From Hymenobacter metallicola (lineage in GTDB: Bacteria; Bacteroidota; Bacteroidia; Cytophagales; Hymenobacteraceae), in assembly GCF_004745645.1 (NCBI RefSeq), contig NZ_SRMB01000002.1, positions 992,001 to 1,056,000 on the forward strand: 64,000 nt of DNA, written 5' to 3'. How positions within the stretch are numbered: the stretch's first letter is position 1; each line of letters begins with the position of its first letter. Below the pieces are notes generated by a model that had not been told where the DNA came from, searched no databases, and saw only the letters and a list, made by a program, of their open reading frames with translations. Position numbers and translations under genes: made by a program. Positions 47,652 to 56,404 of the stretch are shown here, one piece after another.

Positions 47652-48701
47652 ATGATTAAGTCCCTGAAGGCCACTGGCCACCAACTCGCCGACTCCGACT
47701 TTCAGCTCACGGTGCTGCGGCGCGAAGTGGCCGACACGCTCCACCTCCCGCTGTTTCATGAGAAGCTGCGCGGGGCCAGCCTGTTTCCGCTGACGCCCGT
47801 GGCGCCGGCTGTGCTGCAAATCAACGTGGGCAAGATGTGCAACCAGGTGTGCCGCCACTGCCACGTCGATGCCGGCCCCGACCGCAAGGAAATCATGACG
47901 CGGGAAACCATGCAGTACTGCCTCGATGCCCTGGCCCAAACCGACATTCCGACGGTAGACCTGACCGGCGGCGCCCCCGAGATGAACCCGGATTTCCGCT
48001 GGTTTGTGGAGGAAGTCAGCAAGCTGGGCCGCAAGGTGCTGGTGCGCTGCAACCTGACTATCATCGTGGCCAACAAGAAGTACCACGACCTACCCGAATT
48101 CTTTAAGCGCCACGGCGTGGAGGTGGTTAGTTCCCTGCCCTTCTACAGCGCCGACAAAACCGACCGGCAGCGGGGCGACGGGGTATTCGCCGATTCCATC
48201 CGGGCCCTGAAGATGCTCAACGCCGTCGGTTACGGACAGCAAGGCTCGGGGCTGGTGCTCAACCTGGTGTATAACCCGGCCGGCGCCTTTTTGCCCGGGG
48301 GCCAAAAGGGCCTGCAGGAGCAGTTTAAGCGCGTGCTGCTCAAAGACCACGGCATTGTCTTCAACGAGCTGTTTGCCATTACCAATATTCCTGTCAGCCG
48401 CTACCTCGACTACCTCATCGAGTCGGGCAACTACGCGGGCTACATGGAAAAGCTGGTTAACGCCTTCAACCCTGCGGCGGCGGCCGGCGTGATGTGCCGC
48501 AACACCATTTCGGTGGGCTGGGACGGGGGGCTTTACGACTGCGACTTCAACCAGATGCTGGACCTGCACGTGGCCAGCCCCGTGCGCCACATCCGCGACT
48601 TTGACGCGGCCGCCCTCAGCCAGCGGGCTATTGTCGTCAACCAGCACTGCTACGGCTGCACGGCCGGCGCCGGCTCTAGTTGTGGGGGCACCGTGGCCTA
48701 G
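47652..48701 (+). CDS. arsS: Arsenosugar-biosynthesis radical SAM protein ArsS
   Basis: A 349-residue radical SAM enzyme. The [4Fe-4S] site is Cys63, Cys67 and Cys70 in KMCNQVCRHCHVDAGP. TVDLTGGAPEMNPDFRWFV, VVSSLPFYSADKTDRQRG, LNLVYNPAGAFLPGGQ and the C-terminal HCYGCTAGAGSSCGG (Cys333, Cys336, Cys344) are diagnostic for the ArsS family (radical SAM with DUF3641-type C-terminal domain). Some relatives use selenocysteine; here the sites are Cys. In cyanobacteria ArsM plus ArsS convert arsenite to a 5'-deoxy-5'-dimethylarsinoyl sugar precursor. Here two rSAM-associated transferases flank it, but no ArsM is in the window. Confidence 0.93.
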   Translation: MIKSLKATGHQLADSDFQLTVLRREVADTLHLPLFHEKLRGASLFPLTPVAPAVLQINVGKMCNQVCRHCHVDAGPDRKEIMTRETMQYCLDALAQTDIPTVDLTGGAPEMNPDFRWFVEEVSKLGRKVLVRCNLTIIVANKKYHDLPEFFKRHGVEVVSSLPFYSADKTDRQRGDGVFADSIRALKMLNAVGYGQQGSGLVLNLVYNPAGAFLPGGQKGLQEQFKRVLLKDHGIVFNELFAITNIPVSRYLDYLIESGNYAGYMEKLVNAFNPAAAAGVMCRNTISVGWDGGLYDCDFNQMLDLHVASPVRHIRDFDAAALSQRAIVVNQHCYGCTAGAGSSCGGTVA

Positions 48702-48758
48702 CATTAGCACCGCCCAGCCTGTACTCTTTTTTCCTAACTCGCCTATTCTCCTGGCCCC

Positions 48759-49373
48759 ATGGCTGACCATCTGCTGATTTTTGCCCGTCACCCCGAGTTG
48801 GGTCAGGTGAAAACGCGCCTGGCTTATACGGTCGGGCCCCACGAGGCCCTGCGCGTGTACCGCGACTTGCTGGCCCGTACCCATGCCGCCGCCAATGGTG
48901 TTGCAGCTACTAAAACCCTGTGGCTGGCCGGCAACCCTCTTGCTACCGACACTACCTTTTCCTCCTGGACTGGCTATACCCAACGCCCGCAGCCCGCTGG
49001 CGACTTGGGGGAACGGATGCATCAGGCCTTTGTAGCTGCCTTTGCAGCTGGAGCCACTACGGCTATTATTATCGGCACCGATTGCCCGGAGCTGGGTTCG
49101 GCTCACCTCCAAGCAGCCTTCCAGTACCTCACCACCCACGACGTAGTAGTGGGCCCGGCCCTCGACGGGGGGTATTACCTGCTGGGCATGCGCGCGCCAA
49201 TAGCCGAGTTTTTTCGTGATAAAGCCTGGAGTACTGCCTCAGTGCTGGCCGACACCCTGGCCGATGCCCGCCGGCTGGGCCTTAGCGTAGCCCAACTGCC
49301 CGCTTTGCGTGATGTAGATACGGCCGACGACCTGCAGGCCTGGCAAGCGCGGCGCCTTCCGGCTACTTCGTAG
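48759..49373 (+). CDS. rSAM/selenodomain-associated transferase 1 type glycosyltransferase (DUF2064, TIGR04282)
   Basis: A 204-residue GT-A-like nucleotidyl/glycosyltransferase. LLIFARHPELGQVKTRLA is the nucleotide loop, IIIGTDCPELGSAHLQAA the metal-binding region, VVVGPALDGGYYLLGMR and DVDTADDL complete the family pattern. DUF2064/TIGR04282 proteins are regular neighbours of ArsS, encoded here 57 bp upstream. It ends the operon that started with the TIGR04283 transferase; the next feature is the tRNA terminator at 49455. Its acceptor is unknown. Confidence 0.88.
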   Translation: MADHLLIFARHPELGQVKTRLAYTVGPHEALRVYRDLLARTHAAANGVAATKTLWLAGNPLATDTTFSSWTGYTQRPQPAGDLGERMHQAFVAAFAAGATTAIIIGTDCPELGSAHLQAAFQYLTTHDVVVGPALDGGYYLLGMRAPIAEFFRDKAWSTASVLADTLADARRLGLSVAQLPALRDVDTADDLQAWQARRLPATS

Positions 49374-49454
49374 TTAGCCGACCAGCAAGGAACCCAGACT
49401 GCCTTCCCCGCAGAGACGCCCGTAGCCGCTTTACTCGATAAGCCGCCTAAAGCA

Positions 49455-49490
49455 AAAGGCCAAGCAGTTCAGAAGAACTACTTGGCCTTT
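49455..49490. terminator. Bidirectional terminator between the ArsS operon and the initiator tRNA
   Basis: AAAGGCCAAG-C-AGTTC and its complement (one mismatch) flank an AGAA loop, 16-bp arms. On the minus strand it follows the tRNA 5 bp downstream and ends in TTTT. It could also stop the plus-strand operon ending at 49373. Confidence 0.75.
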
Positions 49491-49495
49491 CTAGG

Positions 49496-49568
<73 letters not shown>

Positions 49569-49818
49569 CTGTTTGGTGATGCAAATGTACGAGGGTTTTT
49601 TACAATTGCTGCATAGCTGGCTAAAGATTGGCTTTGCAGGTAGGCTTTACCCTGAGTATCAGGGAGAATATTTTTTCACTCCCGCTATACCTATGCGCTT
49701 ACCAGGGCTTCATAACCGACGCTAGTCTAGTAAACCTACCTGTAGTTAGTGCTGAGCTAAACCATGCGCGGGGCCGTCCGTAAGCTCATCTATTCCGCAC
49801 GTTTATCTCAACCACACC

Positions 49819-50982
49819 ATGACATCTTCTTCTTTGCTCACAACTGGCCGGCTGGCCAGCCTCGCTACCGCTGTTTTTCTTTCTACGCTGGGATTATCTT
49901 CCTGCAATAGCGGCCAATCGTCTGAAACGGCGGAGAGCAGCTCGGCTCCTACGACGGAGGCCTCCGCTGATTCCGGCGCTACGGCCGCGCCCAAGCCGGT
50001 AGCGCCTGCCGGTCCAGCTCCCGCTTGGGCTCCCAACATTGGTCCGGAAATGCTGACCGTTATTGAAAAGCTGGCTAGCCTGCAAGGACCCACGCCACCT
50101 GAAACCCTTACTCCTGCTGAGGTACGCAAAGCACCCTCGGCCACCGATGCCACGATGGCCGTTATGAAGGATTTCGGGATTCCAACTCCACCCTCCCCGC
50201 TCGACACAGTAAGCAAGGAAGTGGCCCCGGGGGTGAAAGCCCGCATCTACACGCCTAAAGGAGCCACGGGCCCGCTACCAGTAGTGGTGTACTACCACGG
50301 CGGCGGCTGGGTTATTGCCAACCTCGACACGTACGACCCCTCCGTGCGGGCTCTGGCCGAGCAAACCAACGCTATTTTCGTATCAGTAGCCTACCGGCAG
50401 GCCCCCGAAAACAAGTTTCCTACGGCCCACAACGACTCGTTTGCAGCCTACCAGTGGGTGCTGAAAAATGCGGCTTCGATTAACGGTGACCCCAAACGCG
50501 TGGCGGTAGCCGGCGAAAGTGCGGGCGGCAACCTGGCTGCCGCTGTGTGCATGATGGCCCGCGACAAAGGCGTGCAACAACCCAAACACCAGCTGCTGGT
50601 TTACCCCATTGCCGACTACAGCATGAACACGCCCTCTTACCAGAAGAATGCCCAGGCCAAGCCCCTGAGCAAACCTTTTATGGGCTGGTTTTTCAAGCAC
50701 TACCTGCGCACCCCGGCTGATGGCAACAGCCCGCTGATTTCGCTGGTAAAGGCTCCGAATGTGAAAGGCCTGGCGCCAGCTACGGTTATCACGGCCGGCA
50801 TCGACCCGCTGATGAGCGAGGGCAAAGCCTACGCCGATAAGCTGCAGGCCGCCGGTATTGCGGTGAAGTACCAGAACTACGACAACGTGACCCACGAGTT
50901 TTTCGGCATGGGCGCGGTAGTACCTCAGGCCAAAGAAGCCCAGGCTCTGGCTGCCGGCGAGTTGAAAAGCGCGCTGAAATAA
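49819..50982 (+). CDS. Alpha/beta hydrolase, hormone-sensitive-lipase-like esterase, lipoprotein
   Basis: A 387-residue esterase. A lipoprotein signal (LATAVFLSTLGLSSC) is followed by a Ser/Thr/Ala/Pro-rich linker to about residue 75. The catalytic domain has the HSL-family oxyanion motif YYHGGGW, nucleophile Ser in AGESAGGNLA, Asp in TAGIDPLMSEG and His in VTHEFFGMG. It should hydrolyse small carboxylic esters in the periplasm or on the surface. It stands alone; a strong hairpin follows the stop codon. The 250 bp between the tRNA and this gene hold a small CCCTGA-GTA-TCAGGG hairpin near 49650 and no gene. Confidence 0.92.
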   Translation: MTSSSLLTTGRLASLATAVFLSTLGLSSCNSGQSSETAESSSAPTTEASADSGATAAPKPVAPAGPAPAWAPNIGPEMLTVIEKLASLQGPTPPETLTPAEVRKAPSATDATMAVMKDFGIPTPPSPLDTVSKEVAPGVKARIYTPKGATGPLPVVVYYHGGGWVIANLDTYDPSVRALAEQTNAIFVSVAYRQAPENKFPTAHNDSFAAYQWVLKNAASINGDPKRVAVAGESAGGNLAAAVCMMARDKGVQQPKHQLLVYPIADYSMNTPSYQKNAQAKPLSKPFMGWFFKHYLRTPADGNSPLISLVKAPNVKGLAPATVITAGIDPLMSEGKAYADKLQAAGIAVKYQNYDNVTHEFFGMGAVVPQAKEAQALAAGELKSALK

Positions 50983-51004
50983 GGCGGCTTCGCATTTGCG
51001 CCTT

Positions 51005-51046
51005 ACAAAACAAGGCCGCTCCTACGCAGGAGCGGCCTTGTTTTGT
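51005..51046. terminator. Bidirectional terminator
   Basis: Perfect 19-bp arms (ACAAAACAAGGCCGCTCCT and complement) around an ACGC loop, with T-runs at the ends on both strands. It lies between the esterase and the convergent BamA-like gene. Confidence 0.9.
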
Positions 51047-51058
51047 TCTACGGCCCGG

Positions 51059-52930
51059 CTAAAACCGGCTGGTGATGCCGAAGTGAATCTTGGAATTGCT
51101 CAAGGACATCTGCTGATTCTCGGAGCTGCCGACCGAGTACACGAACTGAAACAGGCCGGCGCCGGTCCGAAAGCTCAGGCCTGCCCCCAGGCCCGTCGGA
51201 GTGTCCCGGCTTTTATCGTTCTGCAAATCGCGCCGCAGATAAGCCTGGTCGGCAAAGACGAAAACATAGGAGTCGGCGCCGGTGAACTGGCGGTATTCCA
51301 CGGTTCCCACGCCGTAGGTGTTGGCATAGAAGGCGTACTCGTTGAAGCCCCGCAGCGTAGCCAGCCCCCCGATGCGGAACATGTCGTTCAGAAACAGACG
51401 TTGGTTGACCAGGGACGCGCCGCGCAACCGGGTGAGCAGCACCCCGCCCCTGCCGATGCGGTAGTAGCGCTCCAGCCGCAGACCCAGCGTAACCTGGGTG
51501 GAGCGCAACGGTACCCGGTTATAGAGCGTGTCATTCAGGTCGGCGTTTTTGCTGATGCGCTTGGTACCGACGGCCGCCTGCCCGGCCGCCAGAAAGCCCC
51601 GGCGCGGGAAGAGCAAATCGTCGAGGCTGTTCCAGTTGTAGTCGAGGCCGTAAGAGGTGTACTCCGAATCGACGTTGTCGGGCAGCTTTTCGAGCCGGCG
51701 CAGGGCCCCGGCGCTGTCGGCCAGCAGGCGGGAGCTGCGCCGCTCCGTGAAAAAGGAAATGCGCCCGGCCCGTACCGTCGGGTACGTTACCTGCACCCGG
51801 GGCTGCAACGTCAGAAACGAGTTGGACTGCTTGTACAGATTGAAGGTGCCGCCCAGCTCCAGGGGAGTACCAAAAAAGTTGGGGTGTACATAATGGGCGT
51901 CCAGTAGCTGAGACAGTGCATCGAGCTTGCGCCACTGCAAGCCTATCTGCTTGCCGCCGCCGCTGAGGTTGCGCAGGTTGATAGTCACGTCGCCGGTGAG
52001 CTGCACCTTGCTTTGGCCCGGCGCTGGCGAGGAGTTAGGCAGCACCCCCACAATAGCGTCGAACTGATTAGACGGCCGGTCTTCCAGCAGCAGGTACACC
52101 CGGGCCCGCCCCTGGGCAAAGCGGACTTCGGGCTCGGCTTTCACCTGCAGATAGGGCAGTTGCCGCAACAAGCGGCCGACGGCATCAACGCGCTGCTGGT
52201 TGTAGGGCTGATTGGGAAATATCTGCAGGTATTTGGTCAGAAACCGCTTTTTCGTCTTGGTCTTGCCCACTATCTGAATTGAGTCGAACACGACCGCCCG
52301 GCCCCGGTCGAGCAGCACCCGGCCGGTAATATCGGCTCCGCGTAGCTCCAGCGAGTCGAGGCGGACGGTAGCAAAGGGGTAGCCCTGGTTTTCGGCTTCG
52401 GCCAGAATGTTCTGTTGCAGCTTGGCCCATTCGGTCGGCTCGAAAGGCTTGCCGGTGAAAAACCGTTCCCGGTAGCCGGCCCGCGTCAGCAGCCCGTCGC
52501 CGAGGTTGCCATTGCGCAGACGGGCCCACCGAAACTTCTCCCCCACGTAGAGCCGCACCCGTAGCGTGTCGTGGCTCCAGCGCATGCCGTCGGCCGAGGC
52601 CGTCAGGTACGCATCGGCCTGCAACGCCTGCACAACGTCGCGCACCGTCCGAAAAGCCGCCAAGGAATCAGAAACGGTGGTTTGATACCGGTAGCGCCGC
52701 AGCAGCGCCCGGTCGGCGGCCTCGGTATCCAGGCGAATGAATTTGCGGCTGGCGCTACGGAGCACTTTGCGGGAAAGCGAATCAACCTTGGTGGTAGCCG
52801 GCGGCAGCGGCGGTGTTTGCAGGGCCGGCTGGTTGGGCACGGGCAACGTCGGCGTCTGCGCCCGCGCGGGATTCAGCCCGGCAAGCAAGAGCCAGCCGCT
52901 CAGCAGCAGAAAAACAAGGGCGCGGGCGTA
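51059..52930 (-). CDS. BamA/TamA family outer membrane protein
   Basis: A protein of about 623 residues starting at MYARALVFLLLSG; an ATG 15 bp upstream is possible. After the signal peptide and a Pro-rich segment, POTRA-like domains (FRTVRDVVQALQADAYL; FTGKPFEPTEWAKLQQNILAEAENQGYPFATVRLDSLEL; RFLTKYLQIFPNQPYNQQRV) cover about 90-290. A 16-stranded surface-antigen barrel follows, with GLRLERYYRIGRGG, FRIGGLATLRGFNEYAF (the conserved RGF-type loop motif) and PTGLGAGLSFRT, ending in aromatic Phe. It probably inserts outer-membrane or surface proteins. It is shorter than canonical BamA, so it is a TamA-like or accessory paralogue. Confidence 0.9.
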   Translation of the reverse strand, partial: YARALVFLLLSGWLLLAGLNPARAQTPTLPVPNQPALQTPPLPPATTKVDSLSRKVLRSASRKFIRLDTEAADRALLRRYRYQTTVSDSLAAFRTVRDVVQALQADAYLTASADGMRWSHDTLRVRLYVGEKFRWARLRNGNLGDGLLTRAGYRERFFTGKPFEPTEWAKLQQNILAEAENQGYPFATVRLDSLELRGADITGRVLLDRGRAVVFDSIQIVGKTKTKKRFLTKYLQIFPNQPYNQQRVDAVGRLLRQLPYLQVKAEPEVRFAQGRARVYLLLEDRPSNQFDAIVGVLPNSSPAPGQSKVQLTGDVTINLRNLSGGGKQIGLQWRKLDALSQLLDAHYVHPNFFGTPLELGGTFNLYKQSNSFLTLQPRVQVTYPTVRAGRISFFTERRSSRLLADSAGALRRLEKLPDNVDSEYTSYGLDYNWNSLDDLLFPRRGFLAAGQAAVGTKRISKNADLNDTLYNRVPLRSTQVTLGLRLERYYRIGRGGVLLTRLRGASLVNQRLFLNDMFRIGGLATLRGFNEYAFYANTYGVGTVEYRQFTGADSYVFVFADQAYLRRDLQNDKSRDTPTGLGAGLSFRTGAGLFQFVYSVGSSENQQMSLSNSKIHFGITSRF

Positions 52931-53081
52931 CATTTGGCAATACAAACGCGAAACCGCGCTTTTAATTTCCCGAAAATACGCGGCCCCGTCCGTTTGCCAG
53001 CCCCGGTAGTGAACGAACCACCGGCCCGCCGCTGTTTTCTGTCGTTACGCCTGCCTATCTGAGCGGCCCTTTCTCCTTTTC

Positions 53082-54224
53082 ATGGCTGGAATCTACCTTC
53101 ATATTCCCTTCTGCAAGCAGGCCTGTCACTACTGCGACTTCCACTTCAGCACCTCCATGGGTCTGAAAAGCAAGCTGGTGGAAGCCCTGGTGCGGGAGCT
53201 GGAAATCCGCCGCGACTACCTGGGCCCGGAGGCGACGCTGGAAACCATTTACTTCGGTGGTGGCACGCCTTCCCTGCTGACCGAGGCCGAGCTGGACGTG
53301 CTGTTCGAGGCCATTCACCGGCATTTTCGGGTGGCCCCCGACGTGGAAATAACCCTGGAAGCCAACCCCGACGACCTGACGCCCGCCAAGCTCCGGGAGC
53401 TGGCCGCTTCGCCCGTCAACCGCCTGAGCATCGGTCTGCAAAGCTTTCACGAGCCCCACCTGCGCCTGATGAACCGCGCCCACTCGGCCCAGGAGTCGAC
53501 GACGGCAGTGCGCGCGGCCCAGGCGGCGGGCTTCGAGAATATTTCCGTGGATCTGATTTACGGGGTGCCGGCGCCTGACCACAGCCTGTGGGAGCAGGAT
53601 ATGGCCGCGGCCTTCGCTCTGAACGTGCCCCACCTGTCCTGCTACGCCCTGACGATTGAGCCCGACACGGTATTTGGCCGCAAGCTGCGCAAGGGCACCT
53701 TCGCGGCCCCGCCCGATGACTTTGTGGCCCGGCAGTTTGAAATGCTGCTGGCCAACCTCCCGGCCCAGGGGTATGAGCAGTACGAAATTTCCAACTTCTG
53801 CCGCCCAGGCCGGGAATCGCGCCATAATTCCAATTACTGGCGGGGCGTGCCTTACCTGGGCTTAGGACCCAGCGCCCACTCCTTTAATGGCTACAGCCGC
53901 CAGTATGCCGTGGCCAACAACCCGCAGTACGTAAGCAGTGTGCTGGAGCTGGGCGAGGTGCCGGCCACCGTGGAAACCCTCACGCCCACCGACCGCGCCA
54001 ACGAATACCTGATGACTTCTCTGCGCACCAGCCGGGGCTGCGACCTGGACTATCTGCACCACACCCTGGGCACCGACTTGCGCACCGACCGCGCGGCTTA
54101 CCTGCAGGAGCTGCAGCACAACGGCTGGGCCACGGTGCGCGGCCCCCAGCTGGTGCTTACCGATCGGGGCAAACTGCTGGCCGACCAGATTACGCTTGAG
54201 CTGTTTCTGGAACCCCAGGAGTAG
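53082..54224 (+). CDS. hemW: Radical SAM heme chaperone HemW
   Basis: A 380-residue radical SAM protein of the HemW (formerly oxygen-independent coproporphyrinogen oxidase-like) group. IYLHIPFCKQACHYCDF has Cys11, Cys15 and Cys18 and the Phe-type end typical of HemW, lacking the extra Cys of HemN. TIYFGGGTPSLL, EANPDDLT, RLSIGLQSF and GLGPSAHSFNG are conserved. HemW binds heme and delivers it to target hemoproteins; possible clients in this window are cytochrome bd and, less likely, BphO. The gene stands alone. Confidence 0.93.
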   Translation: MAGIYLHIPFCKQACHYCDFHFSTSMGLKSKLVEALVRELEIRRDYLGPEATLETIYFGGGTPSLLTEAELDVLFEAIHRHFRVAPDVEITLEANPDDLTPAKLRELAASPVNRLSIGLQSFHEPHLRLMNRAHSAQESTTAVRAAQAAGFENISVDLIYGVPAPDHSLWEQDMAAAFALNVPHLSCYALTIEPDTVFGRKLRKGTFAAPPDDFVARQFEMLLANLPAQGYEQYEISNFCRPGRESRHNSNYWRGVPYLGLGPSAHSFNGYSRQYAVANNPQYVSSVLELGEVPATVETLTPTDRANEYLMTSLRTSRGCDLDYLHHTLGTDLRTDRAAYLQELQHNGWATVRGPQLVLTDRGKLLADQITLELFLEPQE

Positions 54225-54393
54225 TCTGATCCTGAGCCGAGAACTTGCTACCCAGTAGGCTGGTTCTTTGCCCGTAGCCTAACTACTTCCCTTTTAGCTG
54301 CTTGTCTAAATCAGCAGAAACGGCTGCCAGCAAAATCCGCGAAATCTGCTTCATTCGCTTAATCTGTGCCCCGGATTTACGTATGTTCAGAAG

Positions 54394-54813
54394 ATGAAAC
54401 GCCTTGTTGATGCTTTGGTGGATGACACCGACTTTTTTGTCGAGCAAGTCCAGATTACCGCTATTGTCTTTGACAACACCGACGACGTAACGGTGTGGGC
54501 CACCACGTTTTTCGACGACGACATTCATTTTTTTCACTTAGGCCTGCAGTTCCCGACGCTCGACCTGCTGCTGCGCCTGGCCGGGCTGCGGGCCGAAGCC
54601 TTACAGGAGCAAGTAGCCGAAGCCCTGGCCACCGTCACCGACTGGCCCTGCCTGCTGGAATACACCACCGAAGACTCGCCCCCGGTACCGCTGGACGGCG
54701 TAGCTATGAAGCTTTCCTGCACCTACCCGGCCGACGAGCCCGAGGAGGACGAGGACAGCATGCCGCACAACATCTTCTACCTGGAAGGAGTGTTCATGCG
54801 CCTGGAACCGTGA
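54394..54813 (+). CDS. Conserved-looking hypothetical protein
   Basis: I do not recognise this 139-residue acidic protein. It starts MKRLVDALVDDTDFFVEQVQITAIVFDNTDDVTVW, has no signal peptide or membrane helix, and has Asp/Glu-rich stretches (FFDDDIHFFHLG, ADEPEEDEDSMPHN). Coding bias and length look genuine, and its stop overlaps the GTG start of the next gene (GTGA), which supports translation. The pairing with an alpha/beta hydrolase is the only functional hint. The 170 bp upstream contain degenerate AATCnGC repeats. Confidence 0.6.
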   Translation: MKRLVDALVDDTDFFVEQVQITAIVFDNTDDVTVWATTFFDDDIHFFHLGLQFPTLDLLLRLAGLRAEALQEQVAEALATVTDWPCLLEYTTEDSPPVPLDGVAMKLSCTYPADEPEEDEDSMPHNIFYLEGVFMRLEP

Positions 54814-55520
54814 AATGGCTGGTTTTCCTCCTGGCCCTAACCTGGTTTTCTATGCCCGCTGCTGCTTCGTCCCGCGTGTTTTACTTGTTGCCCGGCCTGG
54901 GAGCCGATGAGCGGGTATTCAAAAACCTGCTCCCCCTGCTGGAAGGCGAGAAACACGTGTTGCCCTGGCTTACGCCCGAGGCCGACGAAACCCTGCCCCA
55001 CTACGCCGCCCGCATGGCTGCAGCCGTTCCCGCCGACCGTCCCTGCTTTCTGGTGGGCGTCTCGTTTGGGGGCGTCATTGCCCTCGAAATTGCCCGCCTC
55101 CGTCCCCAGTCCCGGGCCGTGCTGATTTCCAGCATCCCCGACGCCGACTGCCTGCCCCGGCTTTTACGCCTTATTCGGGGTACTAGGGCGTACAAGCTGT
55201 TTCCGCCCCAGTGGCTCAAGCTGTTCCCCCGGGCCGGGCAGTGGTATTTTGGGGTCAACAACGGGGAAGAATACGAGCTGTTTCGCCAGATTCTGCGCGA
55301 CATGGAGCCCACTTACACCCGCTGGGCCATTCACCGCCTGCTGCACTGGGACAGTAGCAACGTGGGCCACAGCATTCAGCTGCTGGGAACCCACGACCGG
55401 GTCTTTCCACCTGGTCCTACTCCCGTTGAGCATCTTATTCCGGGGGGTACCCATTTCATGGTCGTTAGCCACGCCCCCGAAATAAGCCGGATTCTGAATG
55501 CACTGCCGGTAGAAAACTAA
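54810..55520 (+). CDS. Alpha/beta hydrolase
   Basis: A hydrolase of about 236 residues. The GTG at 54810 overlaps the previous stop as GTGA and gives a signal-like segment (KWLVFLLALTWFSMPAAA); the ATG at 54852 would give a cytoplasmic form. LLPGLGADERVFKNLLP is the oxyanion region of a Bacteroidota hydrolase subgroup; Ser is in LVGVSFGGVIALE, Asp probably in LLGTHDRVFPP and His in IPGGTHFMVVSHA. The substrate is unknown. Overlap implies co-expression with the hypothetical gene before it, and the cyclase gene follows 18 bp later. Confidence 0.85.
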   Translation: MKWLVFLLALTWFSMPAAASSRVFYLLPGLGADERVFKNLLPLLEGEKHVLPWLTPEADETLPHYAARMAAAVPADRPCFLVGVSFGGVIALEIARLRPQSRAVLISSIPDADCLPRLLRLIRGTRAYKLFPPQWLKLFPRAGQWYFGVNNGEEYELFRQILRDMEPTYTRWAIHRLLHWDSSNVGHSIQLLGTHDRVFPPGPTPVEHLIPGGTHFMVVSHAPEISRILNALPVEN

Positions 55521-55538
55521 CTACTTACCTCCACCTGC

Positions 55539-56303
55539 TTGGAACCAACTGCTACCTACACTCACCTCGGCCGCACCTTTGTCTTTAACCCCGCGGCACC
55601 CCTGGACATTTCCCTGCCCCTGGCTCCCGGCCCCGGGCAGGTTAACTGCTGGTGGGCTGAGCCGGTGCAGTTCGACGTTATTCGGGTCGGCAGCTTTGTG
55701 GGTAGCGTAGCCCTGGGCGGCAGCACCAATTACCAGCGTGTGCACCTTACGCCCCACGGCAACGGCACCCACACCGAATGCTACGGCCACATCAGCCCCG
55801 AACCCGAAGCAACGCTTAACCGCTGCCTGCACCGTTTCCTGTTCGTAGCCCAGCTAGTGTCGGTAGCGCCTCAAGAGCAGGCCAATGGCGACCTGGTTGT
55901 GATGCTGGCCGATGTGCAGCCCCTGCTGGAAGCGGGCATAGCGAGGCCCGAGGCAGTGATTTTACGCACACGGCCTAATGACCCGGCCAAGCGCCACCGG
56001 CAGTATTCCGGCACCAACCCCACTTACTTGGAACCCGCTCTGGCGCATTATCTCGCAGCGCAGGATATTCAACACCTCTTGCTCGACCTGCCCAGCGTCG
56101 ACCGGGAAGAAGACAACGGTGAGCTGCTGGCGCATCATGCCTTCTGGCAGTACCCCGAGCAAACCCGTACCGCCAGCACCATCACCGAGCTCATCTTTGT
56201 GCCCGACTCGGTAGCGGATGGCTTCTATCTGCTCAACCTGCAGATAACCAGCCTGGAGCTGGATGCCAGCCCAAGCAAGCCCGTATTGTACGCACTAACC
56301 TGA
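55539..56303 (+). CDS. Cyclase family protein (KynB/arylformamidase-like fold)
   Basis: A 254-residue metal-dependent hydrolase-fold protein with a TTG start (LEPTATYTHLGRTFVF). The family metal site HxGTHxDxxxH appears as HGNGTHTECYGH, with Glu in place of Asp and Cys instead of Ala. A second region, LLLDLPSVDREEDNGELLAHHAFW, matches the conserved Asp/His end of the family. Members include kynurenine formamidase and other cyclase-like hydrolases; substrate cannot be fixed. It follows the hydrolase by 18 bp, so it is probably the last gene of that operon, which ends at the terminator at 56335. Confidence 0.85.
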   Translation: MEPTATYTHLGRTFVFNPAAPLDISLPLAPGPGQVNCWWAEPVQFDVIRVGSFVGSVALGGSTNYQRVHLTPHGNGTHTECYGHISPEPEATLNRCLHRFLFVAQLVSVAPQEQANGDLVVMLADVQPLLEAGIARPEAVILRTRPNDPAKRHRQYSGTNPTYLEPALAHYLAAQDIQHLLLDLPSVDREEDNGELLAHHAFWQYPEQTRTASTITELIFVPDSVADGFYLLNLQITSLELDASPSKPVLYALT

Positions 56304-56334
56304 TTACTGAAGGCTCTCGATGAGGAGCAACGCA

Positions 56335-56366
56335 AAAAGGGATAGCCCGGCAGGACTATCCCTTTT
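56335..56366. terminator. Bidirectional terminator between cyclase and rpmA
   Basis: AAAAGGGATAG-C-CC and complement (one mismatch) form a 14-bp-arm hairpin around GGCA with A/T ends on both strands, between convergent genes. Confidence 0.8.
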
Positions 56367-56404
56367 CGATAGCAAAGCAGCTTCGAAGAGCCGCTAAACG
56401 CTAG

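Noticed and set aside
54283..54537. 84-codon open frame on the minus strand
   Set aside because: It overlaps the start of the plus-strand gene at 54394 and the repeat-rich spacer, and has no supporting motif or partner.
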